From Paralvinella palmiformis (taxonomy: Eukaryota; Annelida; Polychaeta; Terebellida; Alvinellidae): a stretch of DNA of 64,000 nt. The position numbers were made by a program, and so were the translations under genes. The stretch is from contig JAODUP010000071.1 of assembly GCA_025642065.1 (NCBI GenBank), positions 548,001-612,000 of the forward strand, in the 5' to 3' direction. The notes under the pieces are model-generated. The model ran no database searches. It was not told the DNA's origin and was given only the letters and a program-made list of their open reading frames with translations. Positions 12,389 to 24,900 of the stretch are shown piece by piece (the stretch's first letter is position 1; every line of letters begins with the position of its first letter).

Positions 12389-12438
<50 letters not shown>
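12389..12438. repeat. (AT)25 microsatellite
   Basis: An uninterrupted AT run of about 50 bp near the 5' edge of the LINE relic. Confidence 0.97.
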
Positions 12439-12440
<2 letters not shown>

Positions 12441-13944
12441 GTAAGATGATAACCCCTGAAAAGAAGAAGTAAAAACAAGGATAGGGAATTATGTCTGTCA
12501 CTCGATTCCAAACCAGCTAAAATCACTGAACCTATGAAGTCATTAATTAACAAGGTCAAATGTCACACAGGTAGTGAATAAAGAACAATGAGAACCTCTT
12601 AAAAACTCCTTCAATCAGAGATCAAGTCAAGGCAAACTAATACCTTATAAAATTCGCGGAGTTTATAAAAGATGCTTTCCCATCGTAATTAGGTGAAATC
12701 GTGGCACAAAAGATCACAGTATATCTAGTAAAGATTAAAGAGATCTTTGCGTATGCATCAATTAAGAGACCTCACAGGTGTAAGCCAACAATATAACCGA
12801 ACGGAGTGAGAATTAAGCGCTAGCATTAACATTGAGGAAGTGAAACACTCCATCTCCACATACACATGTATATAGAGAAACCATTTCAGATTTTTAAAAA
12901 AAATAGTAATTCACTTAAAGGATTTTTCAACAATCCCTGAAGTAGGTCTGTTACATTCGGAGCGGTGGTTAATGAAAATGCTGGTTTATTGACGAGTCAA
13001 GATTAAGTGGTTTGGTCAGTATTGTGATAACAAGGGTGCATCAATCTAATAGCCAACGATAATTTCGATAATTATATGCTGGAGTTGGAAACACCATGAC
13101 GGCATGAGATCCAAAGGTCACAGCGAATAACAAAACCGAAATTATCATTCCAAAATCCAGATGTCTAAAGCTTGATTCAAGCCAGACTCATCGTCAAACC
13201 AACACTGAGTGGATAACGTTTCAGGGTGCGAAGACCCGATAGACTCGTCAGATCATCAACCATGATCAAATCAATGATAGTACACCAGCTAATATCAATA
13301 AACATGGATCATTATCTACTACAAGTCGGGGGGGGGGTTCACCTAGATATCTTTCTAGACCCAGGAGAAACTTAAAACCAACTTAGATGAAAAACATTGT
13401 GAATGGAAACGACGCTTATTTCAAACATGAGAGGGGTGTAATTTCGTCACGATCCATATAGTTCGTTTACACCGAAAACAGCGAATGCTCCCAGAACATC
13501 CGTGAACAAAATATAAGTTATTCCCGCCATAAAACACAAGCATCTTTTTAGCTTTTGTGCTCGAATTTGTCATTAACATATAGAAAAAGGCACAAAACAC
13601 ATCACGACTGTCGAGTTATATATGACTTTTAAATATAAAAAATTAGGCAGACCTGCTGTGGTAGATCTGTCTGCTGGATATTAGTATTAGCTCTTTTGTC
13701 TGTCTCTCGGACAGCACATAATGACCGAAAATTATTTGTCATATGACTATATTATGCAAACCAATGATGGATTAAATAGCATTAAAACGTATGACTTAAT
13801 TTAACAACTAATTAAGGATGCTTATGTCACTGCACATTTATTATATCGATCAAGATTCAAAATATTTACATAGTAGAGCGACAATCCTAACATACCGTGA
13901 TTCGCTTTTCCGTATGTTTTATAGCTTTCTTTGTAGCATTTTCT

Positions 13945-13947
<3 letters not shown>
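12439..13947. other. Intergenic spacer, 1.5 kb, nothing recognised
   Basis: The sequence is less AT-rich and more CpG-containing than the spacers to the left. It holds a G9 run near 13328-13337 and a small hairpin (GCAGAC..GTCTGC, about 13648-13675). I see no coding similarity and no member of the window's repeat families. Confidence 0.6.
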
Positions 13948-13976
<29 letters not shown>

Positions 13977-14009
13977 CACACAGAGAGAGAGAGGGAGAGA
14001 GAGAGAGAA
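13948..14009. repeat. (CA)n/(GA)n compound microsatellite
   Basis: A CA run (about 13948-13980) is followed directly by a GA run (about 13981-14009). Confidence 0.95.
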
Positions 14010-14087
14010 ATAACAATTGTATGCATTCATACTTGTTTACAAACATTATAAATGCCAGATTTACGTAAACCTTTTCACATAAACAAC

Positions 14088-14093
14088 TTTATT
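14088..14093 (-). terminator. Candidate poly(A) signal of the GH31 gene
   Basis: AATAAA on the minus strand about 190 bp past the stop codon of the GH31 gene. It is the closest canonical hexamer downstream. Confidence 0.45.
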
Positions 14094-14282
14094 ATCGTTG
14101 CACACATGATTTAGCAATAAGGCCGGTCTGTTATCTAATATTGGATATGTTTTTTTCCCACTAAAAGTGTTCACCAAGCGAGACTCACCAATCAGCAACT
14201 AAAGATTAATTGCTAGTATCCTTTGTTCCAGCGGTTTTTCACACGCTACTGGAGCATGTATGTGCGTATACCAGACCGGTTT

Positions 14283-16352
14283 CTAGATCTTCAAAAAATA
14301 CGGAAGCTGGTCAAGTTCCGCTGGATAACATCGATACCACCTTCCTCCTTCAAGCTGATTCTTACTGATTCCATCTCTCCATGTTCCGCTTGGCAGGTAA
14401 ACGTCACGTGACCTGGCGCCTGAATCCAGAACCGGCGCCACGAGTAGGTCGTCACCGAGCAGGAACTCAGTGCTGATCGTAAGAGCGACTTCATCCGTAC
14501 GAGCAATCCACCACAATGGTCGTACGATTGGTGCTCCGGTCTGAGTGGCTTCTTTAGCCAGGTTTATTATCTTGTCGGTGTACATTTGGTGCAGGTCGCA
14601 CATCTTCCTGCAGATACTCACCGTTTCATAATCGTATTGCCAGGGTACGATCGAGAACTGCATGGACGGCAGGAATGCGTTCACCTGAACCCATCTGATA
14701 AAAAGTTCTTTCTCTGGGTAAGAGGATCCCCAAAATAAACTGTAGGCGTTCCCTCCTATCATGTCGGGAAGTACAAAGGGATAGCCGAGCAGTCCTTGGG
14801 TCAGTACATGTGGTATGACTGTTTTTATGCCGTTGAAGTTGCCCCAATTAGAATCCTTATCTTGCAGTCGATAGAAAAGTGGCAAGTGCTGACTGCCGGC
14901 GCCGACTCGCAGTTCCTGTGCCCTGTTGGTCTCATCGAGACTGTGCGTTAGTTCGGCAAAGCGTTTTGTGTAACTGTTCGGATTTTCCATAGGCACCTTT
15001 GTCGTCATGAACGTTGATATTCTTGCCGCCTCACCGGCATCCATTTTGAAAGAGGTGATGCCATATTTGTCGATTAGCTCACGCAGTTTATTTGTAAACC
15101 AGCGGACGGCTACGGGATTGGTAACGTCCAGCAAGGCACCATAACCATTCCACCAAGACACTAAAGCTGGTATACCGAGATGTCTCCACGTGACCCAAAC
15201 GTGTTTATCTATCTTCAGCCCTTCCCAGAATGACTTCGATTGTGGACTGGCGAATGGATGGACCCAGAGCATCACTCTGTATCCCATCTCCTTCAGCGTA
15301 TCGACCATGACCTTTGGGCAGGGGAACTTCTTCCGATCGAACTCCCAGTCGCCGTAGTGTGGTGTCCAGTCGTCGTCGATTTCCAGCTGCGCAGCACCGA
15401 ATCCATTGCTCCTGATTTCGGCAGCGAACTCTAGCACTTTATCTTGGGTGATGTTTTTCTTGTGCTGTGCCCACGTCGACCAGATCGGACGACGGAACAT
15501 CGATTCGTCTGGTACTGCCGTCGGCAAGAGAATTAATTTCTCTTCTCTTAGGGCAAAGAAGGCATCTCGCGCATCACCACCTGTCTGGATGATGGTGTAT
15601 TTGAGGAATGTCCTGTTCTTCTTCACGTTACCAACATCACTGCCACTGCCAGTAGCAGCAGCGGCGGCACTACTAACGTTTCTGTACGGCGAGTGGTAGC
15701 TCGATACTAGTCGTATGGTGCGATCGTAATCGAAGTTAGTGCTAACGAACAGAGGCACATCGAAATCAACATGAAGGGCAACGCCCGAAGATGAAATCCA
15801 AGACTTTTCCAACAGTTCTCCGTAGTTGCTCTTGAACGGGAAGCTTTCCTTCGTTATGAAGGCGCCCAAATTGTAGTACCACTTCTCCAGTGGCCAAGGT
15901 TGCAGAAACACGTGACCCGACCCGTACCAATGACCGCCTTCTGCCATCATGACGTGATCCTCGAGTTTTGATTGGTCGATCGCCATCCAATCAAATTCGT
16001 AGACGTCGTATTCCCCGCTGAGTCGATGTTTTATGGTTAATTTAGCGTGGTTCTGCCAGTACATACTGAGAGTGGAGGCGTCATCTATAATATCGCATGG
16101 TACGTATTCCGGAATAGCCTTTCCCAGTTTTGTAATGAGATTCACATTGGAGCTGTCACTGGAAAGAAACTTCACCGTCACCTCCTTGTCAACGGCTATG
16201 TCCAACGTGTGGAATTGGATGTTTGTTGGCTTTCTAAAAATCCCGACGAACCGGAGTTTGTATTTAAAAAGACGAATTATGAAGAATGCCAGCCACGATA
16301 CGATAGTATAGATAAACGGCTTCGAGCAGAACGAATAATCAATCAGCTCCAT
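14283..16352 (-). CDS. MYORG: GH31 glycosidase, MYORG/KIAA1161-like, single coding exon
   Basis: A 689-residue open frame from ATG 16352 to TAG 14285-14283. Residues about 12-29 form a hydrophobic signal-anchor (FIYTIVSWLAFFIIRLF), predicting a type II ER/Golgi membrane protein. The lumenal part has an N-terminal beta domain (HWYGSGH at 141-147), a low-complexity Ala/Gly/Ser insert (about 227-238), and a GH31 (beta/alpha)8 barrel. The likely nucleophile is D438 in KMDAGEA, the acid/base D500 (or D498) in LQDKDS, with LPDMIGGNAY at 528-537. Vertebrate MYORG, an alpha-galactosidase, also has its coding sequence in essentially one exon, so the lack of introns is not odd. The minus strand shows CTTTCAG just upstream (exon edge about 16372), and the frame is open from there to the ATG, so an upstream exon, coding or 5' UTR, probably exists. 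The gene is richer in G+C than its neighbours. Confidence 0.85.
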   Translation of the reverse strand: MELIDYSFCSKPFIYTIVSWLAFFIIRLFKYKLRFVGIFRKPTNIQFHTLDIAVDKEVTVKFLSSDSSNVNLITKLGKAIPEYVPCDIIDDASTLSMYWQNHAKLTIKHRLSGEYDVYEFDWMAIDQSKLEDHVMMAEGGHWYGSGHVFLQPWPLEKWYYNLGAFITKESFPFKSNYGELLEKSWISSSGVALHVDFDVPLFVSTNFDYDRTIRLVSSYHSPYRNVSSAAAAATGSGSDVGNVKKNRTFLKYTIIQTGGDARDAFFALREEKLILLPTAVPDESMFRRPIWSTWAQHKKNITQDKVLEFAAEIRSNGFGAAQLEIDDDWTPHYGDWEFDRKKFPCPKVMVDTLKEMGYRVMLWVHPFASPQSKSFWEGLKIDKHVWVTWRHLGIPALVSWWNGYGALLDVTNPVAVRWFTNKLRELIDKYGITSFKMDAGEAARISTFMTTKVPMENPNSYTKRFAELTHSLDETNRAQELRVGAGSQHLPLFYRLQDKDSNWGNFNGIKTVIPHVLTQGLLGYPFVLPDMIGGNAYSLFWGSSYPEKELFIRWVQVNAFLPSMQFSIVPWQYDYETVSICRKMCDLHQMYTDKIINLAKEATQTGAPIVRPLWWIARTDEVALTISTEFLLGDDLLVAPVLDSGARSRDVYLPSGTWRDGISKNQLEGGRWYRCYPAELDQLPYFLKI

Positions 16353-17970
16353 GATCGGAGACGGAATCAATCCTGAAAGAAGAAAAAAATCAACTTATGA
16401 ACATTTAAGTTAAGAAAGAAAACACTCACACACAATAACGGAAATAAATCATTGAGATTTTTATCCTGAATGATCTCGTCGTGATCAAAGATAACTGTCA
16501 CTTGCGGACATTAAAGTCACCCAAAACTCCAAAGGAATATTTCCAAACAAGTCGAAATGTCTACGTTTAAGACAGCCCACTGCGCCTCTGAATTAATAAT
16601 ATTCGCATACGAGTACGAACGAGATTTAAACAAGAAATAAAGCCGACACCGGACCTCCCTGCTTCAGGTTACGATCTAGTTTGTCCCATATGTCTGAGGC
16701 AGATCAATATATCTGAGTAGAAGATCGCAATAAGTTTGGGTTTGTAGGCGAAGCGGAGAAGTCCTGTGTAAATATTGCCTTCGTCAAACGACCATTCTCG
16801 GTTAACCATCCATTATTCGCCTCTCGTCAACAAAAGAAATATCACCGACAAAATTACGAGTCAATATACAGAGACTGATCCCCCCCCCCCCGTGTGTGCG
16901 TGTTTATCTGTCTGTCTGTATTAGGTGTTAATGTTCGCATGAGATAACCTGTTATTTATGAACATCCCCTTCGAGTAACGGCGTCCAGTGTCTTAAACCT
17001 GGCTAGACTAGTAACAAAGTAAGTTTTGATTTGTTCAGGCAACTATCGCGCTGGGCCCGAGCTTGTTGTCGTTGTCATGCACGCCGGCTGTCCCCTTGCC
17101 AATTATGTTAACTGAAGAATGAGTATCGGCAAAACTCAGCCCGCGTGAGTGTATGCGTTTAAGGCCAGAAGGTTCGGCAATTGTTCTTATAGAACACGTT
17201 AATTACCGTAATTTAGCTTACCGGGCCAAACCGTCTATACTGGTTGTGTCGATTTAGTCGAGGACATAAAATTGTCGTGGCTCATTATAAATTTCAATTG
17301 ATATCGATCACCTGGATATATAAACATTAACTTATAGTGAAGCGGAGAAGTCAAAACAAAACACTTTTTGCTATGGGGTGGTTTTGTGGTGAAACTTTTT
17401 ATTTGTAATCATTTCAAATATATGTCGTGAAATAGAATAAACTGCTGCCACCATGACCTGGCTGCCATACTGAGTCATGATAATTACATTTCGTACAGAA
17501 ATAGTTTTTATTATCGTGTTAATCTGTATGGGTTACTGTGTTTCATAGTAATGAAGAGCAAATATTCTCCCAATCCTGGCTTAAGTTACAAGATTTATTT
17601 ACATGTGTCGAGATTTTAACTGTTGATTTGTTTAGTTTTAAAACTTTCACTGCTCATTTATAGTGAAAACACGTGCATTTCTTATCAAGTAGTATTTTAT
17701 TCATATATACATATATAACTGAACATATATTCAGTTCTATAAAATAACCTCTTTTCTCAAGACCGATAATGATAAACTTTGTGTATTGGTCCATAACTAA
17801 TATCCCTCTCAGATAAATACATTGTTTACAGAGTAAACAATGTTGGGCAAACATTCTATGGGCAGTACTGGACTAACTTTCGTAATATTGTTTATACTCT
17901 ACATTATTTTATAACTCGTTATTATTATACAAATTACAGTTATTAGGTATCGTATCGATTATCTAAACCC

Positions 17971-18005
<35 letters not shown>

Positions 18006-18452
18006 AGGTGTCGAAATGCTTTATATACAGGTTTCTTTTGGACCACAGAAATTTACTGTTGAATGTAAACTGTGGTGTCAAAATAGTTTATGATATGTAT
18101 GTAGCAAGTCACCATTGAACCACACGCACGTGTTTGTTGCGAGCTGTGGTATCAAATGGTATGTTTTTACGTGCTTCCGCTTTTTGTACGTAGCCTGCAT
18201 GTAGCCGCTTTCCTGTGGGCGTGACATATTTGTCGCGTACGAAAAGCGAATTAGCTGGTTCCCACAGGCTGATGAGTAGACCAGACACATGCTCAGGTAT
18301 ACGCACACATTTATCAATATGTGGAGGTATTGAACATTTAATATTTAGATTAATGTATGTATAGTTGTATTTAGATTTATGGAGGTAGGTTTCGAAGGAG
18401 GTTTAGATATGTTGATGCTCTGTGCCTGTTGCCTCTTACTATGTACCATAAA

Positions 18453-18501
<49 letters not shown>

Positions 18502-18769
18502 ACCACAGGGGAGAGAAGTGGGCGTTAGCATGCTAATTCGTCCTAACTAATTTTGTTGTAGTTTGAAAACTTACGTTTTCACAGAACCTAAGCCAGCACG
18601 CCACTATACGGCAAATATTACAAATCAGTCATCTTGGTGAACATCACGAAAACCTGTCCCACGCCTATAACATACGTGCGCGCGCGCGCACACACATGCA
18701 CGCACACATACACACAAACACATACACAACTTGCAGTAGGAATGTTGATATTTTGTGGCCATTCTTGTC
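16353..18769. other. 5' flank of the GH31 gene; microsatellites, otherwise unassigned
   Basis: The stretch must contain the promoter and probable 5' exon of the GH31 gene, but I cannot place them. It holds a C12 run (16880-16891), a (CA)n run (17973-18003), a CA-then-AT compound microsatellite (about 18453-18497) and a CG/CA-rich run (about 18676-18725). The rest shows no coding similarity. Confidence 0.55.
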
Positions 18770-18925
18770 CGAAAAGGATCAAACGACTTTTCAAAGCAGT
18801 GAAGCGAAGTGAAAGATGAAACACCCTTTTGACATAGACCAACCGAGATTTGAATCCAGCTAGGCGCCTTGGGTCTGCAGCTAACCGCGCTAACGTTTAG
18901 GCCGTCGAGGCGCCCACCTACTTCA
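18770..18925 (-). mobile_element. tRNA-headed SINE, family 1, antisense diverged copy
   Basis: On the minus strand it begins GGCGCCTCGACGGCC, has an A-box-like TTAGCGCGGTTAGC and a B-box-like GGATTCAAATC. It then carries the family body AAAGGGTGTTTCATCTTT and ACTTCGCTTCA. The same head and body order appears at 24921-25076 and 40933-41130. No flanking duplication was identified. Confidence 0.7.
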
Positions 18926-19654
18926 GTACTTGCGGTAGGGTACGGCTAGGATACAACATGCTAACTATAACGACGACGCCATACAGCTACGCCATTTCAC
19001 AAATTAAAATAACGTTGAAAAGGAAAATGTTAGAAGGACAATACACAGAAGTCGCCATTCACCTGATACATTAAGACGCTTCATACTTGTAGGCTGAAGA
19101 GTCGGGTGTAATCTATACAGTTGTCAGTAGATTATGGGATGATTGTATTCTAACTTCTGATTTCAGGTCCGGTAGAGGTCATATCTAAAGGTGCTGAAAT
19201 TCACCCTCGAATTTAGAACAACTGAGCGAGGGAATTTTGTTTCAGTGATCGTTAAAGGTGTACGAATGCGGACTAATTCCTCTACATGGTTAATACACTT
19301 GTCAGATTAGATGGTCGAATGTATTAACAAACTTATATTACGTCTCCCTGTTACACTGGGAGCCTCCCGGTTTTGAGCTATATATCCCGGTCTCCCAACG
19401 GGAGCTGGAAACCCAAACAAAAAATATCTAACTTTATCAAGCTTGGTGTGGAATAATTTCTTTCATTTTTAGTAATGTTTCGCATGCTTTTTTCTGGGTC
19501 AACAGAAACTGTCCAAACTGTGTTTGCTATAGTTCATGTGTTCTTGTTGGCCACGTAAAAGACCGGTACGACGAATAGTGCAGCTAAGGTCATCAAGTCA
19601 AAACAAACATATCTGGACTCACAGCTGTGCTCCATGCTGGCAAACGATCAGGAT

Positions 19655-20280
19655 GATTTGGAGGAAGCCACTGCGACACGCATTTTTGACACTGCGCAAG
19701 TTCTACGTTCCGGTTGTCAACAAGATCAAGACCTTCCCATTCCATGATGACGTGTTGAGGGACCTTACTGCGTGCACTCATTCTCGGCCCTGTGGTTCGG
19801 AAGTCCCGGAGCTCATCATATATTCGTGAATTGGGTATCCGCTTTGACGTCGTGGCAGATGAGCATCATGACGCACTCATCACCGAGTTTTAGAAACACC
19901 AGCTGACTCCTGACGGTGAACTGCCGCTCTACTCTGCTGACAGTCGTGCCGACAAATTATGGGCTGAGATGGCAAAGAAGGAGACATTTGCTGGTGGAAC
20001 GCGCTTTCCACATTTAGCGCATCTCAGGACAACACTGTCGGTTATCGCCCACAGCAATTCTGATAGCGAACGCGTCTTCTCCATGTGCTGCAAGATTGAC
20101 ACCGATGCTCGATCACAGCTTGGCAATGGGACTTTGCACGCACTTCTTTCGCGCAAAATCAACATGGATGAACCGTGCTATGCATTTTAGCCAGACAGCG
20201 ATCTGCTGAAATCGGCAAAGTCTGGAACATGGAACTATGTGAAAGCCCACCATTGATAGTGATGTGTAGACCACGGCTTG
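19655..20280 (+). pseudogene. Dead hAT transposase, C-terminal fragment
   Basis: The segment encodes FYVPVVNKIKTFPFHDDVL, then in another frame ELGIRFDVVADEHHDALITEF followed by a stop, then FPHLAHLRTTLSVIAHSNSD, SERVFSMCCKIDTDARSQLG and ALLSRKINMDEPCYAF. The HSN-D-SERVFS-KI motif is characteristic of the hAT C-terminal dimerisation domain. At least one frameshift and two in-frame stops make it inactive. The N-terminal zinc finger and the catalytic core are not visible upstream. Boundaries are set by recognisable coding only. Confidence 0.8.
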
Positions 20281-20402
20281 TGTGACTTAGTGACTTTCTT
20301 GCTAGATCTATGTTATAATAGTATCTGAAATGAGGTATTTGTAACGATAACACAGTTTGTCTTTACAAGGGCTTAACATGTTTAAACAAATATTATTCTT
20401 TG

Positions 20403-20600
20403 CTTGATCTGCATTGACATATACTTTAATATTGTGTTTTTAGTCAGTGCATTAGTTTGTGTAAAGTGCAATAATTTGAGTATGTGTTTAACAAGTTTTT
20501 AATTTTATTTTAGCTAGATCTGCATTGACGCTTTATTATCATATATTTTTTCCTTCAGTGCATTAGTTTTTATAAAGTGCAATAATTTGTGATTGCATGC
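20403..20600. repeat. Imperfect tandem duplication downstream of the hAT relic
   Basis: Two units of about 95 bp share GATCTGCATTGAC, CAGTGCATTAGTTT and AAAGTGCAATAATTTG in the same order, at about 20403-20480 and 20515-20595. It may be part of the hAT element's 3' untranslated end. Confidence 0.7.
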
Positions 20601-20861
20601 TTTACATGGAACATGGACATTTTGTACTTCATCTTGTGGGAGGTATTAGTTAATAATAAAACTGGATTGTACGTTATGGTCTAAGAAGTATAAAAGCCGG
20701 ATTTTGTGAGACCCTCCGATTTACGTATAAATATAAACTTAACATGTATGCTGTATATAAAGATGTCACACTAAACATCTCTTAACATGTATTATAGTGT
20801 TAGCCGCCTTAATCATCTTAATTAGCTTTAATCATACTTTCCTTGGTGGATGGGTCTCCAA

Positions 20862-20863
<2 letters not shown>

Positions 20864-20893
<30 letters not shown>
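20864..20893. repeat. (TA)n microsatellite
   Basis: A TA run of about 30 bp in the spacer. A second run of about 34 bp lies at 21151-21184. Confidence 0.95.
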
Positions 20894-21147
20894 GACATAG
20901 GGTCGCAACTCGCGTCTTTCCTGTGGCGGGTGCGCTGGGTAGATTCTTAGATATGGACGCACGACTAACAGACATTTATCTTTTTCGCCACGTGGTTTAT
21001 ATACAAACCCCATAGATTATTCCCGACGTTTTAGAAATGACATATTGAAGTGTTTAGTTATATATCTCCTTCTCGAGAGTGTGATAAAAGGATATCGGAT
21101 GATTCATTCGTGATGATTCGGAGGTGTTGATATCACCAAGACTAGTG

Positions 21148-21186
<39 letters not shown>

Positions 21187-21403
21187 ACGATCTCCCACAT
21201 GCTGTTTCGTCCAATTTGCTGATAGATCTAGATGCTTCATCTACAAGGGAGTGCAATTTAAAAAAAGTTATCCCGATAAGTTGACATTGCACCTGACCGA
21301 CTGAATATACTATCATTCACTGCATTTACACATGTACGTCCTTTATACGTATACAAACCTTGGAGAAAACAAATTTGTGCAAACTTTAAATATGGTCCAA
21401 AAC

Positions 21404-21740
21404 TGAGCTCCGGTGGTCTAGTTGTTGGCTACGTTGCAATTTGTGCTAAAGCTAGTTACCTGGATTTGCCCTAACCGCCAAAGATCACAAGTTTGATCCC
21501 ATCAAAAGGTCGGAAGTTTCCAGGGATTAATTTCTTGGCTCGCAACATCGTGAGTGGAAGACCGCGTTAAATGGGGCTGCCATATCCACTGAATTAATTA
21601 AAAAGGGGGTACGTTAAAACCCACCCCACTCTCACCCCCCGGGAGGGGGTAATACACTCTGGGAGTGATCACCCTCGTGGTATTTGGACTCCATCTTTCC
21701 TGATTGCTCCCCCATGAGTGGTGGGGGAGAAAGGAGAGTT
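21404..21740 (+). mobile_element. tRNA-headed SINE, family 2, sense copy
   Basis: The head GGTGGTCTAGTTGTTGGC with B-box-like GTTTGATCCCATC is followed by the body GGGATTAATTTCTTGGCTCG, CCGCGTTAAATGGGGC, GAATTAATTAAAAAGGG and CACTCTGGGAGTGATCACCC, then TGAGTGGTGGGGGAG. The order matches the reverse complement of 5043-5397. It ends about 230 bp before the PES1 start codon, so it may lie inside the PES1 promoter. Its right edge is uncertain. Confidence 0.8.
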
Positions 21741-21971
21741 GAACAGCCACCCAATAAAAGGAATCACACTAGAAATAAGTGGTCGCACTTTCGTGTGCTA
21801 TTCCTGTTTCATGATAATAGATCACGAAACGAAAGAAATCAATCAAAATTGATAGTAATTATTTAAAACAATTTACGCATTTCATAGTTAAAGATTCTAC
21901 ATGTGTAAAGAAAGCCTCCCTAACCATGCTCTGAACGATAATAAATGAAGATTGACCAGTAGTAAGCGACA

Positions 21972-24900
21972 ATGGTTCTGCGGCATCGGAAGGTTAGTCT
22001 TTAATCTTATACTGTTTCTAGCCAAACTTTATTTGGTCAGTTATTGGATTGTTATTTGTGCTTGCCATATAGGACTTACATTTGATAATGATTGCAAATT
22101 GTACTAACCTTTAATTCTTTGCCACCTGGGGCAAGTTAGTACTCCAATATCATCCACCATGTTTGTATTGAATCAATGACTGAATGAGTGTAAAATCGTA
22201 GCTGTGAGAAATAAATGTCTTTGAGTAGAGTGAAAACTGTTCAAATTAGTGTTTTTACTATAGACGCCATGACGTGATGTTAATGTCGATAAGGATTGTT
22301 GACAGATCATTATTTGTGTGTTCTGTTGGTGAGAAGTTGGGGAATTTATGTTCAATATGATCATGATCTGATGATGCTGCCGTTCTTTTACTGTTGTTGG
22401 TGTCGGAATATTTCAGTTACCGCCAAAACGATGTGATAGACATCTCTTTTATTGCTGATTTGTTATGATTTCAGTATGAAAGTGGCGCAGCCACTGCTTA
22501 CATCAGCAGGAAACAGGCACTCAAGAAACTGCAGCTGTCTCTGCCAGATTTTAGGTATTTATCATTATTTGCATTGTGTGGCGTTCATTTAAGACTTATT
22601 TAACCATGAATGCTTTAATTTAGCCATGTCACATGAGTATTTAAATTTTAATAATCATATGTACAAATTCCTATTTTAGGCGATTATGTATTCTGAAAGG
22701 GATTCACCCCCATGAACCAAGACACCCCAAGACTGTGGGGAAGGGAAGCACATTACCCAAGACATATTACTTCAAGAAGGATATTCAGTTTCTTATGCAT
22801 GAGCCAATCATCAACAAATTCAGAGATTTTAAGGTAACAGTTCTCTTATTCTATCTTATAAGTGTGATACAGATTATGTAATTTTTGTGTGTGTCTAGTT
22901 TATGCTGTAATGTAATTCTGTAGTGTTTAATAATTCTGTGGAATTTTATATTTTGATTCAGGTGTTTTTGAGAAAGCTAAGAAAAGCTGAAGGGAAAGCA
23001 GAGAATGATAGAATTGATCACCTTAAGGAGAAACGGCCTAAATACAAACTTGATCACATTGTTAAGGAAAGGTAATTCGGGATGTGCTGTACACTTGATA
23101 TGGATAAAGTAATTGTGCTACATGTTTGAATTTGTTTGATGATGATTTATGTGCATTTTTTAACTGTGTTATCCATTGCTTTATAGTATGATTGACTTCA
23201 GGTAGTTTGATTTGAAGATGGTTATCTGAGGTTTGCACATTCTCTGTCTTAGGTACCCAAGTTTTATTGACGCCATTCGTGACCTAGATGATTGCCTCTC
23301 AATGACTTTTCTGTTTGCAACATTTCCTAAAACAAGAGTATTACAGCCATCAATGATACAACTTTGCAGAAGACTAACAGGTTAGTGTGTTTTAATGATT
23401 AGTTCAAGGTTCTTTCTCAGACATATAACAAAGAGTAAGGGCTTACTATCTGTGATAATGAATCCAGGATGTGCCGATGTTTAGCATTTAAGTCCATGGA
23501 ATGCATTACTAAACTGGCCATGCAGAGTATGACTCGCCTTTGCTTTTAGAACATGCCTTTGTAGTTATCCTGTGTGTTATTAGACTCGCACCAAAAGAGG
23601 AATCCAGTATGAGAAGTGGGCATCTTTCAGTCCTTTGAATGTGTATTCTTTTCCATAGTGTTTGGATATTCTCCTTTATTGGGATTCCCTTTTGATTTGG
23701 TGTTTGACCGGAGAGTGAGAAATCCATCTTTTTAACAAGTACCAAGAAAATTAAAGAAGCCTTGATATCTGGTCAATAATTGTGGCCAGATTCAATCAGA
23801 ATTGGGTAAAAAAATGTGGAGGCTGCTTGGTTAACACTCAGTAGACTGCTTCTCTCCACATAGACATGTGCATACATGGTGTTTTCTGAGTTTAAACTGT
23901 ATACAAGCACTGAACTTTGTTTGTTATATATATTTTATTTACTGCAAATTCAAAGTGGGTTAACTTAAACAATAAAGAGTGACACCAGCTTGTACACTTT
24001 TAGAACATGCCATATCAGTCATTGAGATCATGAAATGTAACCTGTTAGCAGACATAAACCCTCAGTAATAATTTACTGTTTTGGGTAGTAGGCATCTGAA
24101 AAGGGTACCAATGGAGGGTTTTAACTGTTAAGTTATGATTAATAAGAAGCTACATATTCCTCAAGATCAAGTGTTCATTTGTGTACATTTAATGAGAGCA
24201 AATGACAGTAAGAATGATCTGGGAATGAAAGCATGGCAAGTTGGTATGCTAGAGGTATATTCATGGATGATACCTTTCATTGCCTCATAGCCTGTGGTTT
24301 TCTGCAAATAACCTCTTTAAATCTCAGGATTATAGCCCTCAGTTTCAACAATATATAATAATTTATTGGCAGCATCCAGGGTTAAACAAATTTTTTGGCA
24401 GTTCAGTTGCCCCTGGGTAAGTGGATTCCAACTTGCAATTCCCCACAAATTTTTCACTTGTCCAACAAATTAGTGTTTGGTGATAAAAACTAATTTATTT
24501 TGAAATACAGTTCACAAATCAGGTGTATCAATACATGTTACAAATTATAGTTTATTTCTTATCTGTTTATTTTATCAAACTAAACTCTGATTTCCAAGTA
24601 TTTGAACATTTAATTAGTCCAAAAGTGCTCAATTCTGTGGTCAGTTTAGATTAGTTGATATAATTTAGTGACCTTTCATTGACATATTTAAAAAAAATGC
24701 AGTTTCTTGTCTTCTTGACCAATACTTTTTAATGTGTTTTAAAAGGTACATAAAATCAGTATAGATCCCGAGTGTACTCCATTGAGCAATTTCAGTCGCC
24801 ATAGTAAACAGTTCACAAAAGCTGGCAGCTACATGTGTTGTTCAATTGTCAGACTTTATGAGTAGCCTCTCACTATCCTCAGGATAACTGCATAAATCCT

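Noticed and set aside
13648..13675. Small hairpin GCAGAC...GTCTGC
   Set aside because: Isolated, 6-bp stem, no context for a structured RNA.
14283..16352. Horizontal transfer of the GH31 gene from bacteria
   Set aside because: The signal-anchor and MYORG-like motifs point to the animal lineage, and single-exon coding structure is normal for this clade.
16750..17360. Repeated GAAGCGGAGAAGTC at about 16750 and 17340
   Set aside because: Only 14 bp with no shared flank; probably coincidental.
23509..23745. 78-codon minus-strand open frame in PES1 intron 5
   Set aside because: No recognisable domain and no supporting splice sites.
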